Source: an uncultured Bacteroidales bacterium (GTDB lineage Bacteria; Bacteroidota; Bacteroidia; Bacteroidales; Paludibacteraceae). Taken from it: DNA of 48,392 nucleotides. Made by a program: the position numbers and the translations under genes. The notes beneath the pieces are model-generated. The model had not been told where the DNA came from. It did not search any database and saw only the letters and a program-made list of their open reading frames with translations. This document shows, in pieces, positions 7,538 to 17,638 of this stretch (the first letter of the stretch is position 1; each line of letters starts with the position of its first letter). The stretch covers positions 1-48,392 of the forward strand of contig CALZOG010000003.1 of assembly GCA_945827635.1 (NCBI GenBank). Direction: 5' to 3'.

Positions 7538-10500
7538 TTTTGCTTTTGTTTTTGTTTCTTCTTGCGTTCGGCATTGCGGAAAGCATCACCCCAGTTGAAG
7601 TCGTGCTTGAGCACTATACCTATACCCTCCACCATGTTCGCCTGACGGAGCGAATATTTGTCCACCGTATGGGTGTAACCCTTTACGCGCAACATGCCGT
7701 CCGGGGTAATGATATATTCGATATCCAGGTCGCCGAACACGGGACGGTTGTTCAGGTCGTTGTAGCGGTAGCCCACGTTACCGTTGATCAGCAGCCCGTC
7801 GATAGGCTGGATAGAGATCTGTGCCTCATACTCCTGCTGCGCATCAGCACCTTCGCCATCGGTTCGGAAATTGATACCGAACGTTACGATGTTCGTCAGT
7901 TTGCTCAGCCATGAGTTGATCTGTCCCGTCACGGTGGACGACAGCAGCGAGTAGGTCTCGTTCAAGCCCGTGGTGTTCGTGCTGCGCAGGTACTCGGGTG
8001 TGAAGAACCGGTTGAACACCAGCAGGTACAGCACCTCGCGCATCAGCATATCATCGCTGTTGATGAACGAGCGTACCTGCGACTGCACCGACTCGTCGGA
8101 TTGCGGCAGCTCGATGCCGAACGACAGGATAGGATTGCGGATATTGTCGCGCACATAGATGATACAGTTCACCGGCACGGAGGTACGGTTGGTCGGCAGC
8201 GAACTCAGGTCACTGCCGAACAGATCCTTGAGCGATGCTACAACGTGGTACTTGGCAGTAACGTCGAGGTTCATATCCATCGGTCCGCCCTGCCATGTGA
8301 TGCTCGAGCCGTCGCTGATCGTGAAGTCGCGGTGCACCATGTTGCCCAGCGCGTAGCTGAGGCTGCCCTGGCGCAGCGTGAGCGTACCTTGCAGCTGCAG
8401 GTCGCTGTTGATCAGGTGCACACGCATGCTGCCGTCGCCACGGCCGCGTAAAATATCATCGCTGTTGCTGCCGAACTGCGTGAAGAACTGCGTACCCTGG
8501 TCAACAGTCACAAACAGATCCAAGTCCAACTCCGAGCTCTGCCGCAGTGCACGGGGTACACGCCTGCGCCTGACGGAAGGATTGACCTTCACTACGGGTT
8601 TGTTGTGGTCAACAAACGTGATAAAACTACTCTCCTTGGCATCGCTCGCTCCGCCTATGTTCAAGTGGAACGTTGAGCCGTTCTGCGCCTTGGCGTGCGC
8701 CACAAGATTCACTTTCTTCTCATCGCCGAACAGCCGTACATCGCCCGTACCATACACCTTGCCGTAGAACGCTGCCGTGGGGCTGTTAGGCAAGTCGAGC
8801 ACGATAGCATTGTCGGCAAACATACTCAGGTCGTAACGGAAGTCGAAGAAGTTCGTATGATGCACCGCTCCGTCCAGACTCACCGTATGTCCCTCGCGGT
8901 CATACACGGTGTGGTGAGGGAAGATGATAGAGGTACTGTCCATAAATATGGAATCGCGCACGTAATACGTCGCGCCCGTGAAAGGCACGGTGATTGCCAC
9001 ATTATGCGGCAATGCCTCGACAGTCACCCAGGTCAGTTTCTGCCGTCCGAACAAGTGCACGTGCCCCGAGCCGCGACCGGTGATATTGTGCAGGAACGAT
9101 TTTGTCCAATGGTTAAGGAACCCCAGGTTGAACGAGTCGGGGTAGATATGCAGGCTCCATGACTTGTCGTCCTGCGGCGTGATCAGTCCGTTCAGGTCGG
9201 CTACATGCCGCCCTTGGTCGGTAGCCTCGCCCTCGATGAGCACGGCTTTGCGTGCCGGGTCGAACGTGGCACTCGCATCGAGTTCGCCTATCGGGCTGCC
9301 GTTCAGTCCTGCCTCGGCTACATGCAGGTCGGCGTTCAGCAGCAGGGTGCTGAGCATGCTGTACAACGTTACCGTACCGGTGATCTTACCTTGTGCCGTC
9401 AGCGTCTGTTCCGGCACAGGGGTGAGACTGAGTATGGCACCCAGATCAATATTCTTGAGCCGCACCACCAGCGAGTCGTACTGATGGGTGGAAGCTATGC
9501 CGTCAACAAAGATATGCTTCTGCTCGTTACCCATCCACAGGTGCTCCACCTGCAATGCCGTATCCGCCACCGTATAAGTGACACGCGCGGGATCGACGTA
9601 CCACAGCGAGTTAGCCACCATGATCTCCGACGGAAGGATATGTGTCGTTATCAGCGGCTTATGGGCATACTCGGCGAAGGTGGTCAGACAGCCCAGCTGT
9701 CCGCCGTAACGCTCCTCGACATCGTTGCTCAAGTCGAGCGTGACGAGCATCGAGTCGTTCATTGCCATCACATTCACCAGCACATCGGCATTGCCAATAT
9801 GCATCGTATCCGGCAGGTCGATATGTGCCGAGGTGCGCAGGTTGATACGGTCGTTGCGGTTGTCGGCGGAGATGATAATATCGCTTATCTCTTGCTGCCC
9901 GATGCGCAGCACAGGCACAATGCCGCTCAGCCCTATACGATGGTTGGGTTCGTCTATCATACCCTTGAACGTCAGATTGCCGCTCTGCGATATACCCAGC
10001 GGCAGCACATCCAGCAGGCTGTCGAGATCATGGGCGTAGAGGTAGAACGTAGCCTGCGTGGTGGACGGACGGTTCTTCAGCCTGTCGCGCATCGATGAGT
10101 CAAACAGGTGAGGCAGGTAGTGTACCGCCAACTTCTTGACGGTCGTACCCAACTCGGTGTAACTGAAGTTACCCACTATCCTGCCCACCATATAATCCGA
10201 CTGCAACTTCAGGCTGTGGTGGGTCGAGTCGTCGCTGAACGTCTCGGCGGTGATCTTCAGTTGCGTCATTCGCGCCGTATCGCCTGCATTGGCGATGAGC
10301 AGACTATCGAGCACCAGATAGCCGTCGATATGATCGATATGCGTGCCGTAGAAATTGATATACAACTGCCCCTGTATGTCGCTGTCGTACAGTTTGTCGG
10401 TCAGGTGCAGGGCATCCAGACGCAGGTGCTGCAGGTCAAGCGACACGTTGATATTCGGTGATGTCTCACCCAGATCCGCCAAGCCGTTGAGCGACAACTG

Positions 10501-11943
10501 GATATTCGGATCAAGGCTCACCAGCGAACCCTCTATACCGTCCGTATCGTACTTGCCATCCAGGCGGATGTTCGTATACGTATATTGCTTGTAGGTCAGC
10601 CGCTGCACCTCGCCGCGGAACTTGCCGTGAATAGGGTGTCCCTGCGCCATGTGACCGTCCATCTGCATGTTCAGCGCCACCGAGCCCAGATCCTTGTTGC
10701 CTATCAGTCTGCCTAACTGAAAACGCTTGGTACCGATTGCACCGTTGAATGCCAAATCGCCGAACTGCGCATCGGTACGTGCATGCCCGTCGGTGGTGAA
10801 CACGCCCAACGCACTGCGGAACGTACCCTGCAGATGCATGTCACGCAGGCGGCCGCTAACCACGCCCTTGTAATGCATATCACCTAATCGGTACGCCTCG
10901 ACCGGCAACTGATACGGGTGCTCAAGAAGGTCGGCTATAAAATCCTGCAACAGACTTGCCTTAACCACCAGATCCTCGCACTCGGCACGCAGCCGCAAGC
11001 TGTCGAAGTCCTGCCACTGGTAGGCTGTAGCGTTGCCGAGGAAGAACGGTATGCCTTTGTACGACATACTTAACTCGTTGAGCACGACCGAATCCACATT
11101 TCCCTGCAAGGCTGCCGTCAGACCCACTTTGCCGTCGGCAGCCTGTAACTGCGGAATAAACAGACCTAAATCCCTGCCGGTGATATACGTATCCGACAGG
11201 CGCAGTGTGAACGAGGTGGTGTCGATACGCACAACCTCGCTGTTGAGTTGCGAGTGAGGCAGACGAACATACAACCGCGGCATCTCAACCAACGTATCGT
11301 TAGCCACCAGACTGGCCTCCATGGCGCACAACTCAAACAGCGTACGTGCACGCTTGCCTTTGCCCGCTGTGCGGTAATCAACGATCTTGCCGTGCAAGGT
11401 CTGTATATCCGCCTCCAGGGCTTCGTTATCCAGCCTGTTCAGGCTCATGCGCGCCTCGGCATCCGTCAGCAGCAACGTATCCATGCGTGCACGGATATTC
11501 GTGATATGCACATCGTTCACCTCGATGGCTACGGGCAGCGAGTCGAGCGAGGTGGTATCGTTGCTCTGCAGGGCGCGCACCAGAAAATCGTAGTTATGGT
11601 CGTGCAGATTGACGTACGGGCGGTCGATAGCCACCTTGCGAACAGACACCTTCCTGCTTAGCAGATCGCGCATACGCACCTGCACATCTACCGTACCGAC
11701 GTAAGCCAGCGTGTCGCCTTGCTGATCGGAGACATAGATATCGTTGATATGCAGCGTATTGAAGAACCGGTAATCAACGTGCCCAACATCGATATCCGCC
11801 TTCAGCGCCTGCGACACCTCTGCCGCCAGCCAGCGCACGGCTGCAGTCTGCACCTCACCGTTGCGAACAAGCAACGACAGCATATATGCAACCATCAAGC
11901 TGCATATCAACACGATCGATACTATGTACGCAAAACGTTTCAT
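7513..11943 (-). CDS. tamB: TamB-like translocation and assembly module protein
   Basis: A 1476-residue protein with an N-terminal signal anchor (FAYIVSIVLICSLMVAYMLS), a very long repetitive beta-rich region of AsmA/TamB type, and the conserved C-terminal TamB (DUF490) domain, where SVPVNCIIYVRDNIRNPILS, FGIELPQ and VLYLLVFNRFF are typical. TamB proteins bridge inner and outer membranes and help outer-membrane protein insertion or lipid transport; Bacteroidetes homologues are this long. It starts 9 nt after the second chromate transporter gene, so it is probably in the same transcript. Odd: its last seven or so codons (TADAERR) and the TAG stop are made of the inverted short repeat that fills the downstream spacer, so the C-terminus seems to have been overwritten or extended by repeat DNA. 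Confidence 0.9.
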   Translation of the reverse strand: MKRFAYIVSIVLICSLMVAYMLSLLVRNGEVQTAAVRWLAAEVSQALKADIDVGHVDYRFFNTLHINDIYVSDQQGDTLAYVGTVDVQVRMRDLLSRKVSVRKVAIDRPYVNLHDHNYDFLVRALQSNDTTSLDSLPVAIEVNDVHITNIRARMDTLLLTDAEARMSLNRLDNEALEADIQTLHGKIVDYRTAGKGKRARTLFELCAMEASLVANDTLVEMPRLYVRLPHSQLNSEVVRIDTTSFTLRLSDTYITGRDLGLFIPQLQAADGKVGLTAALQGNVDSVVLNELSMSYKGIPFFLGNATAYQWQDFDSLRLRAECEDLVVKASLLQDFIADLLEHPYQLPVEAYRLGDMHYKGVVSGRLRDMHLQGTFRSALGVFTTDGHARTDAQFGDLAFNGAIGTKRFQLGRLIGNKDLGSVALNMQMDGHMAQGHPIHGKFRGEVQRLTYKQYTYTNIRLDGKYDTDGIEGSLVSLDPNIQLSLNGLADLGETSPNINVSLDLQHLRLDALHLTDKLYDSDIQGQLYINFYGTHIDHIDGYLVLDSLLIANAGDTARMTQLKITAETFSDDSTHHSLKLQSDYMVGRIVGNFSYTELGTTVKKLAVHYLPHLFDSSMRDRLKNRPSTTQATFYLYAHDLDSLLDVLPLGISQSGNLTFKGMIDEPNHRIGLSGIVPVLRIGQQEISDIIISADNRNDRINLRTSAHIDLPDTMHIGNADVLVNVMAMNDSMLVTLDLSNDVEERYGGQLGCLTTFAEYAHKPLITTHILPSEIMVANSLWYVDPARVTYTVADTALQVEHLWMGNEQKHIFVDGIASTHQYDSLVVRLKNIDLGAILSLTPVPEQTLTAQGKITGTVTLYSMLSTLLLNADLHVAEAGLNGSPIGELDASATFDPARKAVLIEGEATDQGRHVADLNGLITPQDDKSWSLHIYPDSFNLGFLNHWTKSFLHNITGRGSGHVHLFGRQKLTWVTVEALPHNVAITVPFTGATYYVRDSIFMDSTSIIFPHHTVYDREGHTVSLDGAVHHTNFFDFRYDLSMFADNAIVLDLPNSPTAAFYGKVYGTGDVRLFGDEKKVNLVAHAKAQNGSTFHLNIGGASDAKESSFITFVDHNKPVVKVNPSVRRRRVPRALRQSSELDLDLFVTVDQGTQFFTQFGSNSDDILRGRGDGSMRVHLINSDLQLQGTLTLRQGSLSYALGNMVHRDFTISDGSSITWQGGPMDMNLDVTAKYHVVASLKDLFGSDLSSLPTNRTSVPVNCIIYVRDNIRNPILSFGIELPQSDESVQSQVRSFINSDDMLMREVLYLLVFNRFFTPEYLRSTNTTGLNETYSLLSSTVTGQINSWLSKLTNIVTFGINFRTDGEGADAQQEYEAQISIQPIDGLLINGNVGYRYNDLNNRPVFGDLDIEYIITPDGMLRVKGYTHTVDKYSLRQANMVEGIGIVLKHDFNWGDAFRNAERKKKQKQKQKTADAERR

Positions 11944-11952
11944 GCGAAGAAC

Positions 11953-12537
11953 TTAGCGGTAGATAAAGTAACCGGCAACGCCGGCGAGCACAATCAGCAG
12001 TATAGGGTGCGACAGGGTTGTAACAATCTGTTTCACTACGGGCTGCTTACTGCGGATGAGTTGTGGCAGAACAGTCAGCACAAACACTCCGGCAAAGAGC
12101 ACTACACTCCAGCGGTCGATGAACGTAGCAGGCGTGATCAGCAGCAACGCAGCAGCAGCAATCAGTCCCAACACCGCAAACCTGAGATAGCGCAACGTGT
12201 TCTGGAAGTACGGATTGTCGGCAAAACGCGTGCTGAGCACTATGTACAACTTACACAGCGTAAGCATGATCACCAAACCCGGCAGAACCATTGCACAGGT
12301 AGCCAGCACACTGCCCCACACCGAGCCTGTAGCCGTATAACCCACGTAGGTCGCACAGTTCACACCTATCGGACCGGGAGTGACCTGACTGATAGCTACT
12401 ATATCCACAAACTCCTGCTCGCTCATCCAGCCGTAGGCAAGCACCTCATGCTGGATAAGTGACAAGATCGCTAATCCGCCACCGAAGCCGAACAGCCCGA
12501 TCTTGAAGAAACTGATGAACAGTTGCAGATAAATCAT
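11953..12537 (-). CDS. chrA: Chromate transporter half (ChrA family)
   Basis: A 194-residue membrane protein, one half of the CHR transporter unit, with the family motifs FFKIGLFGFGGGLAIL near the N-terminus and TPGPIGVNCATYVGY near residues 50-65, followed by several hydrophobic segments. It overlaps the preceding half-size transporter by 4 nt (ATGA at 12534-12537), so translation is probably coupled. Short-chain CHR proteins act in pairs of opposite membrane orientation; known members export chromate, but in gut or oral bacteria the natural substrate may be another oxyanion. The start codon at 12537 is the only sensible one. Confidence 0.92.
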   Translation of the reverse strand: MIYLQLFISFFKIGLFGFGGGLAILSLIQHEVLAYGWMSEQEFVDIVAISQVTPGPIGVNCATYVGYTATGSVWGSVLATCAMVLPGLVIMLTLCKLYIVLSTRFADNPYFQNTLRYLRFAVLGLIAAAALLLITPATFIDRWSVVLFAGVFVLTVLPQLIRSKQPVVKQIVTTLSHPILLIVLAGVAGYFIYR

Positions 12538-13151
12538 CGTTTGCTATGCCTCCTTTCTCCCAGCCACGTTGCCGCCAGAGCCAGCACGATAGTGGCTATG
12601 ATAATATACACCGGACTGACCCGTGCGAGCCAAATCAGCAATGCCGCCGCCAGCGACCAGCCGAGCAGCCACACGCCACCCTCCTTGAACGGCTTGGGAT
12701 TGTTCGCCTTCATTGCCATCCTGAGCAGCGGGGCGGCTATCAACGCCACCACAGCCGGACGAACACCTTTCATCACCGCCTCCACAGCAGGCAGACTGCT
12801 GTAACTGCTGAACACCATGGCTATCGCCAAAATGATAACGAACGACGGCAACACCGCGCCAAAAACCGCAGCACTGACAGCCAGATACGGATACACCCGC
12901 TCACGACAACCGCCTTGCCATGACGCAGGCACGTGTCGCAGACCAACCTGATAGCCGATGAAGATTGCCGAGTTGACAGCAATGATTCCCGGCGCAGCCT
13001 GCGCCAGAGCAATCATGTTCAGGAACTCCGTCTCATCGATCCAACGGCGATAATCGACTACCTCACGCTGGATGAGAGGCAACATAGCGTAACCTCCACC
13101 CAGCGTGAATGTACCGACTTTCAGATATGTCCAAAACAGCTGCAGCAGCAT
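12534..13151 (-). CDS. chrA: Chromate transporter half (ChrA family), first of pair
   Basis: A 205-residue membrane protein with the CHR-family signatures YLKVGTFTLGGGYAMLPLI at the N-terminus and AAPGIIAVNSAIFIGYQ further in. It is the partner of the 194-residue half encoded next. Its ATG overlaps the stop codon of the upstream unknown secreted protein by one base (TAATG), another sign of a tightly coupled operon. The two halves are clearly diverged from each other, as expected for an antiparallel heterodimer. Substrate specificity cannot be read from sequence. Confidence 0.92.
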   Translation of the reverse strand: MLLQLFWTYLKVGTFTLGGGYAMLPLIQREVVDYRRWIDETEFLNMIALAQAAPGIIAVNSAIFIGYQVGLRHVPASWQGGCRERVYPYLAVSAAVFGAVLPSFVIILAIAMVFSSYSSLPAVEAVMKGVRPAVVALIAAPLLRMAMKANNPKPFKEGGVWLLGWSLAAALLIWLARVSPVYIIIATIVLALAATWLGERRHSKR

Positions 13152-14389
13152 TACTTACCACCGGCAGTGTAACTTGAGCCAAGCATCTTGGCAGCCTCTT
13201 TGTTCAGCACTGTGGACGGGCCTTTCAACGTGGTAGCTACCCATTGCTTAGCCTGCTTATCCCACTGCTGGTTGGTGAAGATCTGCAAGATCTCAGCCTC
13301 AGCTTTCGACATCTTGCCGGTCATTTTTTTACGCTTCTTGAAGTCCTTGCGCCAGTTCTTCTTGAACTCCTCGGATACGCCGCAGACCTCTACAATCTCT
13401 ACCTCCATCTTGTACTGACCTGTACCCCAGCTCTCGGTGTACTTGCCGTCCTCATCGCGCAATGGCATATACGAACGCGGAACAATGAAACTCTCGCCTA
13501 CCAGACCATACTTGGGCGCTTCACCCTCATGACGGACGTAACGGAACATATTGTTCTCGTCCAGCGATGCCGAATCAACAGGCACGTTCAGCATGAACTC
13601 ACCCAGAATCTGATCCTTATGCAAGTCAGGCAACTGGTCCATCCATGAGGAAACCATACGCATCTTCATCGTGAAGTCGAACGACTTACGGTCAGCGTAG
13701 GTGAACAACAGCGGCAGATCGGTGTTAGGCAGACCGGCTTTGTACGGGTTGATCATGAACGTATCCATCACAAGCTCGAACTTTGAGTGACGAACGATAC
13801 GGTCGATCTTCTTGCGGTTGATATGGCAACTGATGTAGAACGTGGTGTCCTCGCCCTCCATAGCCAGACAGCCTATACCGTCAAAACGCATACCTTTCGG
13901 ATCCATTGGTCCGTACTGCGACATGCAGTTGTAGAAGTCGTTCAGGTCGGCTATCGTACCCATGGTGATGATCAGCTCGCTCTCCTCCTTAACCATCTCC
14001 TGCCACTCTTTCTTGTTCAGGGCATCGAGATGAATCAGTTTGGTGATAGCGGTTATACCCATCTCCACCAGCGTAGAGATGTAACCCGTAGCAGCACCTG
14101 TGGCGGCACTCAGACCCGCACTCAGCAGGTCGGCACCTATACCACGACTCAGCGCATCGCGGTCGGCAGATACCTGACGCTCTATCTCGCTCGACAGATC
14201 CTCGCTCGTATAGACGAACGTCTGATACTTCTGCAAACCGTTGGCTCTACGTTTCGGACCTTTGTCTTTCTTCTCTGTCTTTTCGCCTTGGTCGGAACCG
14301 CCGCGAGACTGACCCGATACCATTGCAGGCACACAGAAGGCCATCAGCAGGCATAATGCAGTAACAGTAATTGGTCTTTTCATATTCAT
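13151..14389 (-). CDS. Secreted protein of unknown function
   Basis: A 412-residue protein with a signal peptide (MKRPITVTALCLLMAFCVPA), a charged Gly/Lys-rich stretch, an Ala/Gly-rich segment around residues 80-105 (GLSAATGAATGYISTLVEMG) that could be membrane-interacting, and a mixed alpha/beta remainder. I do not recognise a family. It lies between the secreted TPR-CHAT protein (99 nt away) and the chromate transporter pair (1-nt overlap), all on one strand. The Ala/Gly-rich segment and its position after a caspase-like protein make an envelope-active partner conceivable, but that is a guess. A heptamer array lies about 27 nt upstream of the start. Initiation could be at MNMKRP or two codons later at MKRP. 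Confidence 0.75.
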   Translation of the reverse strand: MNMKRPITVTALCLLMAFCVPAMVSGQSRGGSDQGEKTEKKDKGPKRRANGLQKYQTFVYTSEDLSSEIERQVSADRDALSRGIGADLLSAGLSAATGAATGYISTLVEMGITAITKLIHLDALNKKEWQEMVKEESELIITMGTIADLNDFYNCMSQYGPMDPKGMRFDGIGCLAMEGEDTTFYISCHINRKKIDRIVRHSKFELVMDTFMINPYKAGLPNTDLPLLFTYADRKSFDFTMKMRMVSSWMDQLPDLHKDQILGEFMLNVPVDSASLDENNMFRYVRHEGEAPKYGLVGESFIVPRSYMPLRDEDGKYTESWGTGQYKMEVEIVEVCGVSEEFKKNWRKDFKKRKKMTGKMSKAEAEILQIFTNQQWDKQAKQWVATTLKGPSTVLNKEAAKMLGSSYTAGGK

Positions 14390-14415
14390 TACATTTTAGT
14401 GGGTTAATATATTTA

Positions 14416-14450
14416 TTTCTTGTTTCTTGTTTCTTGTTTCTTGTTTCTGG
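14416..14450. repeat. 7-bp tandem repeat (TTTCTTG)
   Basis: Four perfect TTTCTTG units (14416-14443) and one variant (TTTCTGG) lie end to end in the 98-nt spacer upstream of the secreted-protein start at 14389. A copy-number change would move the start codon relative to any upstream signal. Confidence 0.95.
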
Positions 14451-14487
14451 TCTCATGTTCGGATTTTGTTTTGAGCAGACAGGTAAT

Positions 14488-17400
14488 TTAGAGAGCATCC
14501 AACAATATAAACGCCGCCCAATACCTCGGTGCCGCGTAGGGCAGTTTCGGTTCCTCGCTCACCGTTACATTCGTGCTGTTTCTGCCGCCGTTCTGCCTGA
14601 GGAACTTCAGCGGTCGCGCGGCACGCGTGTTGCCCGCAAGTTCTTCTTCCACCTCAGCCATGTACGCCTCTTCCTCGCTTATCGCACGTTGTGCCTGGGC
14701 GCTGGTGCCCGTGAACGTCCGCACTCTCTCCTGCGCGTCATGCAACGCCTGCTGCTTGCTCTTGCCCTGCAACAGTCCCTCGTAGAATGTGGTCATTAGC
14801 ATACCTGTCGCTTCGTCGTTCACGTCCCACAGACTCATCAGCATCGTTTGCACACCGGCTTTCTTCAATCCGCGTTGCAGACCCGCCACACCATCTGCCT
14901 CTATATCACCCATACCCGTCTGGCAGGCGGACAATACTGCCAGTTCGGTCGTATGCAGGTCGGTCAGCATGATCTCCCGCGCCGTGAGCACGCCATCTGC
15001 ATGCTGCTCTGCCGCCGTACCCATCCAGCCTGTCTCTGCGCCGCTCAGTAGCAGACCTGTTCTACTCATCGAGTTATCCGCCACCTCGCTGTTGGCACCT
15101 ATACGGATGAATCCCGCACCACGCGTGCCCGCTGCCATCTCCTGCGCATGCTCACCCTTGATATAAAAGCCGTGCGTAGCTATATGCAACTGCGCAGGCG
15201 ACTGACCCGACAGGGCGTAGAACGCCTCTTCTGTGCCTTCACCGCCTGTTATGGTCTTCGAACCCGGGTACATCGCGGAAATGTTCTGAACCTCCTTGAG
15301 CGTTGCAGGCAGATATTGAAACTTCTCACCTTTCGTATTGTTTGGCCCGTATAGCAGACCTCCGAACAGTGTCAAATCTTTTCCTGTGGCGCGATGCGGC
15401 TTCTGGCAAAGCATACGCGTGGACGACAACCGGCACATCTGATACGCGTCGTTCATCAGCTTGCCATCGGCGGTCAGATACTCGATACCCATCTGGTACA
15501 TAAATCCGTCAGGAGAGAAATAGATCACCTCGCCATCCTTGGCTCCGGCGGCGGCTAACACATCGTGCCAGATAGCATTACCCAACTCCTCGTACTCGTA
15601 GGCTCGGTAGCGCTTCTGTATATATTCGGCAAAATCCGCCTGCTTACCCACACGCACGCTCTTCGGTGCACTCCATCCCTTGCGCAGCACCAGCGCCACG
15701 TACTGTGACTCGTCGCCCTGACCTGCCTTGGCAAACTCCACGGCTATTTCATTATCTTTCAGTGCCTTTTGTACGTCTTGCCAATGATATGTCAGGCTGC
15801 GCGTCAGGTTGCCGTACGCCTGCGAACGGGCAAGTAACTGCTGCTCGGCTGCTTCCGCCTGACGACTGAGTTGCTCTATTTGCGACCTGTCTTGCACATC
15901 GGCAGGCTGCGCATATAGGCCGTCCAACGCCAAGCGTATCGTGCGCAACTCGCCGAACAAACGCGTTATCTCCGCATCTTTTGCCTCATGCATGATTCGC
16001 TCCAGCTCTACCGCCGACGACAGCAGCAGTCCCTTGGTTAGCAACTGCTTGTCGTACTGCATGCCGTCTGGGCAATACGATGCCACTATTCCCTCCAGCA
16101 GCGGAGTGCGTTGTTGTACAAACAGTTGCCGCTGTTGCTCGGTCAGCCACGTAAAGTTCTGCCGCACATCGGAAAGCATCCAATTTAGGCACTCCTGCTT
16201 GCGGGCGGCGTAACCGGCTTTGTCGCCCAGAGCCAGACAGCACGCGGCTATATTGTTCACCGTGAATATATAGTCCGGATGCGTCACGCCCAGCACGTTC
16301 TTGCGTATCTGTGCCGCCAGCTGCAGGTTGTCCATCGCCTGCTGATAATCCAGCCTGCGATAGTGGCAGTCGGCAATGTTGTTCAGCGTCGTGGCTACAT
16401 GGATATGGTTCGCCCCGAGCACACTATTCTGTATGGCGAGCGCCTGCTCGTTGACTGCCAGCGCTTCGTCCGTTCTTTCCATCATTGCCAGACAGGCACC
16501 TCTGTTCACCAGCGCCGTGGCGTAGGAGGCACTCTGCTCACCATCTTGCCGGCGGATGATCTCCGCGGCACGATCGGTTGTTTGCAGAGCTTTGCTGTAG
16601 TCGCCTTGGCGGAAATACGTCGTTGCAATGTTCGTCAGCAGCTCGGCATTGTCCGGCGTTAGACGCAACGCTTGCTCCTGCATACTCAGCGAACGGCTGT
16701 AGTCACCTATGCGCGCATAACACAACGCCAGGTTGTTCTGTATGGCTGCGTTCGTCGGGTCATGTTGCAACAGGCGGTTGTATATGCTTATCGCCTTCTC
16801 GTAATCGCCGTTCAGGCTGTAGCAACTCGCCATCTCACTTTCTATCTCTTTCTTCGGTGCCGACTGACCGAACTCGTCCAGTATGGCTTGCAGACTCGTC
16901 AGCGCCTGCTTGTATTCGCCTCTGTTCTTCTGTCCGCGCGCACCTTCCATCCGGCACGCGGCAATGTTATGATACGCCGTACGAATATCCGAGTCGTAGA
17001 TCAGTTTCAGCGTATCCATCGCTACCGCCTGATGCGTCAGTTGCAAGGCTCTCTGGCAATCGCCCTGACGATAAGCCGCCGTGGCTTGTGCAAACAGCCG
17101 TTGGGCAGCGGTCGTATCCGCCTCACGAACGATTGTGTGGCGCACTATCTCTACGCGCTCCTCCACAGGCATACTGATCTTGCTCTGCAGATAGGCGCGG
17201 TTGTTTTCCAATTGGGTCAGCTCCGGTGCCGATTCGCCTTTCAGACGTTTGGCAAGAGCTATCGAGTTTTCTGTTGTTGTTAAGGCGGCTTCGTACGCAC
17301 CGGCTTGCGACTGAGCCGCAGCCAGCGTGGTACTCATTGCCAATAGGTCTTCATCTTCGGCGATCTGTTTTTGCAGAGCAACTGCCTCCGTCAGCAGAGT

Positions 17401-17577
17401 GGCCGTCTGGGCGTAATCACCTGCTTTGTAGGCATTCATTCCTTCTGCATACAACGCATCGATGCGTTCGTACAGCGCATCTACCTCCGCTTGTGTCAGA
17501 GGGGCCGCGCACAAGGGTGCTACCCACCCGAAGGCGAGCAGCACCGCTGTTACTATGTTCCGAATTTGATTGTTCAT
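14488..17577 (-). CDS. Exported TPR protein with C-terminal CHAT (caspase-like) domain
   Basis: A 1029-residue protein: signal peptide (AVLLAFGWVAPLCA), about ten or more TPR units to around residue 480, a helical linker, then a CHAT peptidase-like domain (roughly 680-1029). The catalytic dyad of clan CD proteases is present: His802 in HIATHGFYIKG and Cys885 in LSACQTGMG, followed by the usual GVAGLQRGLKKAG and MSLWDVNDEAT. CHAT domains cleave proteins, often as effectors controlled by TPR sensors; most studied ones act in the cytoplasm, whereas this one has a signal peptide and should act outside it. The first gene of an apparent minus-strand operon with the unknown secreted protein and transporters. 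Substrate unknown. Confidence 0.9.
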   Translation of the reverse strand: MNNQIRNIVTAVLLAFGWVAPLCAAPLTQAEVDALYERIDALYAEGMNAYKAGDYAQTATLLTEAVALQKQIAEDEDLLAMSTTLAAAQSQAGAYEAALTTTENSIALAKRLKGESAPELTQLENNRAYLQSKISMPVEERVEIVRHTIVREADTTAAQRLFAQATAAYRQGDCQRALQLTHQAVAMDTLKLIYDSDIRTAYHNIAACRMEGARGQKNRGEYKQALTSLQAILDEFGQSAPKKEIESEMASCYSLNGDYEKAISIYNRLLQHDPTNAAIQNNLALCYARIGDYSRSLSMQEQALRLTPDNAELLTNIATTYFRQGDYSKALQTTDRAAEIIRRQDGEQSASYATALVNRGACLAMMERTDEALAVNEQALAIQNSVLGANHIHVATTLNNIADCHYRRLDYQQAMDNLQLAAQIRKNVLGVTHPDYIFTVNNIAACCLALGDKAGYAARKQECLNWMLSDVRQNFTWLTEQQRQLFVQQRTPLLEGIVASYCPDGMQYDKQLLTKGLLLSSAVELERIMHEAKDAEITRLFGELRTIRLALDGLYAQPADVQDRSQIEQLSRQAEAAEQQLLARSQAYGNLTRSLTYHWQDVQKALKDNEIAVEFAKAGQGDESQYVALVLRKGWSAPKSVRVGKQADFAEYIQKRYRAYEYEELGNAIWHDVLAAAGAKDGEVIYFSPDGFMYQMGIEYLTADGKLMNDAYQMCRLSSTRMLCQKPHRATGKDLTLFGGLLYGPNNTKGEKFQYLPATLKEVQNISAMYPGSKTITGGEGTEEAFYALSGQSPAQLHIATHGFYIKGEHAQEMAAGTRGAGFIRIGANSEVADNSMSRTGLLLSGAETGWMGTAAEQHADGVLTAREIMLTDLHTTELAVLSACQTGMGDIEADGVAGLQRGLKKAGVQTMLMSLWDVNDEATGMLMTTFYEGLLQGKSKQQALHDAQERVRTFTGTSAQAQRAISEEEAYMAEVEEELAGNTRAARPLKFLRQNGGRNSTNVTVSEEPKLPYAAPRYWAAFILLDAL

Positions 17578-17613
17578 AGTCTTACTCTAAACGTTCAACT
17601 TACGAACTTCGCT

Positions 17614-17638
17614 AAACGCTCAACGTTAAACGCTCAAC
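17614..17638. repeat. Short direct repeat between CoA-transferase and CHAT genes
   Basis: AAACGCTCAAC occurs at 17614-17624 and 17628-17638, separated by GTT, giving near-heptamer periodicity. Degenerate copies (AAACGTTCAAC) lie just before. The last base falls in the stop codon of the CoA-transferase gene. Confidence 0.7.

Noticed and set aside
9205..10098. Long plus-strand open frame
   Set aside because: Lies antisense to tamB, has no family motif and no ribosome-binding or promoter signal.
16672..17283. Plus-strand open frame opposite the CHAT gene
   Set aside because: Shadow of the TPR coding region; peptide shows no plausible fold.
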